DNA from: Leptospira montravelensis
GTDB lineage: Bacteria > Spirochaetota > Leptospiria > Leptospirales > Leptospiraceae
Assembly: GCF_004770045.1 (NCBI RefSeq)
Contig: NZ_RQFO01000004.1
Coordinates: 310,001-374,000 of the forward strand
DNA length: 64,000 nt
Direction of reading: 5' to 3'
How positions within the stretch are numbered: the stretch's first letter is position 1; each line of letters opens with the position of its first letter. The position numbers were made by a program, and so were the translations under genes. Shown here piece after piece: positions 62,946 to 64,000 of this stretch. The notes beneath the pieces are model-generated. The model was not told the DNA's origin. It searched no databases and saw only the letters and a program-made list of their open reading frames with translations.

Positions 62946-64000
62946 ATGAGATGGTTAAATAATACAAGATTTGTGGTTTCAGCACTTTTGTTACTAATTT
63001 TTGTATTCTCATACTTTCTCTATAGAAACTTAAATGATAGGTTCATTGACAATTCGAGTCCAACCATTGGTGTAATCACTTTTAAAAACAAAACTGTACT
63101 AAGAAAGTATAATGATGCTGTTGTTTGGGATTTAATTGAATCTAAAACGGAAGTAAAAAATAGAGATACCATCAGAACAGAGGGTTTGTCTGACGCAATC
63201 CTTACTTTAAATGATGGTACAAAGATTAATATATCAGAAAATTCGATGATCCTACTTGATATTTCTGATAAAAACATCAATATCAATTTTGCTTATGGAT
63301 CTTTTGAGGCAGCAAGAGAAGGTACCGTCTCCGGTGATATGAAGATGAATATCCAAGCTGGTGACAAAACTGTGCAAGTGGCCAGTGGGGATATAAAACT
63401 TGATAAAACAAAATCGGAGTTAAACATTAAGGTTGACCAAGGGGAAGCAAAACTGACTTCCAATGGAAAAGAAGAAACCATTGCCAAAGACCAAATCGCC
63501 AATGTAACAGATTCAGGTGTAAAAGTAGGAAAACCAGTTTACCGTTTGTCAACTCCCGAAGACAGGAAAAATATTCTGTCTGAATCGGGACAAGAAAAAA
63601 TTCCATTTTCCATTTCTGGTTGGAAACCAGATTCTTCAAAGACTGCGAACCCAGTTTTAGAAATTTCCCTTTTTCCTGATTTTTCAAAATCATTAGTCAA
63701 AGAAAAACTAACATCGGCTAGTATTTCAAAAAAACTGGCAACGGGTTCTTATTATTGGAGAGTCTCTTATGAGGATCCGAGTTCCAAAACAAAACAAACC
63801 ACAGAGGTTTACCAATTTCGAATTTTAAATGACCCAGGTCTTAGGGTGATGAGTCCAAAACCGGGCGAAGTATTCTCTTATACGCAAGAAACACCTGTGG
63901 TTCGTTTTGTTTGGAATCCTCTAGATTTATATTCTTCCTATACCGTGCAAATTGCCAAGGATTCTAACTTTTCCGAAGGTGTGATATCCAAACAAACCCA
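62946..64000 (+). CDS. FecR-domain protein (3' end missing)
   Basis: At least 351 residues; the frame runs off the window. One N-terminal membrane helix (about 9-27, FVVSALLLLIFVFSYFLY) is followed by a FecR domain (about 40-190: VKNRDTIRTEGLSDAILTLNDGTKI is the classic signature) and at least one fibronectin-like module (about 305-351: VVRFVWNPLDLYSSYTVQIAKD). FecR proteins classically pass signals from a TonB receptor to an ECF sigma factor, but neither neighbour is here, and the membrane topology matches wall or surface FecR/LysM-type proteins. It lies five bases after the adenylate cyclase and is probably co-transcribed. Confidence 0.85.
   Translation, partial: MRWLNNTRFVVSALLLLIFVFSYFLYRNLNDRFIDNSSPTIGVITFKNKTVLRKYNDAVVWDLIESKTEVKNRDTIRTEGLSDAILTLNDGTKINISENSMILLDISDKNININFAYGSFEAAREGTVSGDMKMNIQAGDKTVQVASGDIKLDKTKSELNIKVDQGEAKLTSNGKEETIAKDQIANVTDSGVKVGKPVYRLSTPEDRKNILSESGQEKIPFSISGWKPDSSKTANPVLEISLFPDFSKSLVKEKLTSASISKKLATGSYYWRVSYEDPSSKTKQTTEVYQFRILNDPGLRVMSPKPGEVFSYTQETPVVRFVWNPLDLYSSYTVQIAKDSNFSEGVISKQT

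Noticed and set aside
1..64000. CRISPR array, defence island or insertion sequence
   Set aside because: No direct-repeat spacing, Cas-like, transposase or toxin-antitoxin genes were seen; content is housekeeping, envelope and signalling.

Overview
The window reads as chromosomal DNA of a spirochaete of the genus Leptospira, most likely a saprophytic or environmental one. This is inferred from gene content and style, not from a database match. The signs are an AT-rich genome, a periplasmic-flagellum type FlaB flagellin, LPS synthesis (LpxC), an Mla/Mce lipid-transport operon, many small lipoproteins with permissive lipoboxes (ISC, SAC, SHC, IHC, LQC), an RRM RNA-binding protein, SpoIIE-type and cyclase-type signalling proteins, and frequent TTG or GTG starts. 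I count 55 protein-coding genes; the first and last run off the window. I saw no tRNA, rRNA, insertion sequence, prophage block or CRISPR array. Coding density is very high and no gene-free gap exceeds about 210 bases.

Layout. 1-8.5 kb: the end of a FecA-like TonB receptor, a REC-EAL response regulator, an RRM protein, aminopeptidase N and an acyl-CoA synthetase. 8.5-13 kb: a TPR protein paired with a YopX-domain protein, a lone ParA-like ATPase, a cyclic-nucleotide-gated K+ channel and YbaB. 13-19.7 kb: an OmpA lipoprotein, flagellin, cobalamin adenosyltransferase, a POT transporter, PTS enzyme I and LpxC. 19.9-23.7 kb: an Mla-like operon (mlaD, mlaF, mlaE) headed by a secreted protein built from repeated FPIY and LWPL strands. 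23.7-29.3 kb: Ddl, a sodium symporter, exonuclease VII, an AI-2E family protein and a lipoprotein. 29.3-37 kb: DedA, then a co-directional run of 7TM-HAMP-SpoIIE-TPR protein, FemAB-like protein, ClpS and ClpA. 37-39.2 kb: a membrane protein with a RidA protein, then two Hsp20 genes behind a CIRCE operator. 39.2-45 kb: HisC, LeuA, a membrane protein, a VOC-like protein, a GDPD and a queuosine-precursor transporter. 45-53.5 kb: a GH18 protein, TsaC/Sua5, SppA, UvrA and an eroded acyl-CoA dehydrogenase homologue. 53.5-64 kb: a CDF metal exporter with an OmpA/coiled-coil lipoprotein pair, MgtE, lipoproteins including an LEA14-like one, exonuclease III, a membrane adenylate cyclase and a FecR-domain protein.

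How the parts work together. Much of the window serves the envelope: LpxC, Ddl, the FemAB-like protein, Mla, two OmpA-like proteins, SppA, DedA and GDPD. A second theme is signalling: an adenylate cyclase and a channel with an intact-looking cyclic-nucleotide pocket suggest both ends of a cAMP circuit, next to a c-di-GMP phosphodiesterase-like regulator and a SpoIIE phosphatase.

The least expected signals are in leaders, not in proteins. The ribosome-binding sites of pepN, flaB and lpxC all sit inside predicted hairpins. The pepN leader can form two mutually exclusive hairpins that both cover the start codon, and the flaB SD fills a six-base hairpin loop as in CsrA targets. The parA SD may be brought to its start by a hairpin. 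No complete, clearly novel multi-gene system was identified. The best candidates are the Mla operon with its repeat protein, the YopX/TPR pair, and the OmpA/coiled-coil/CDF cassette.
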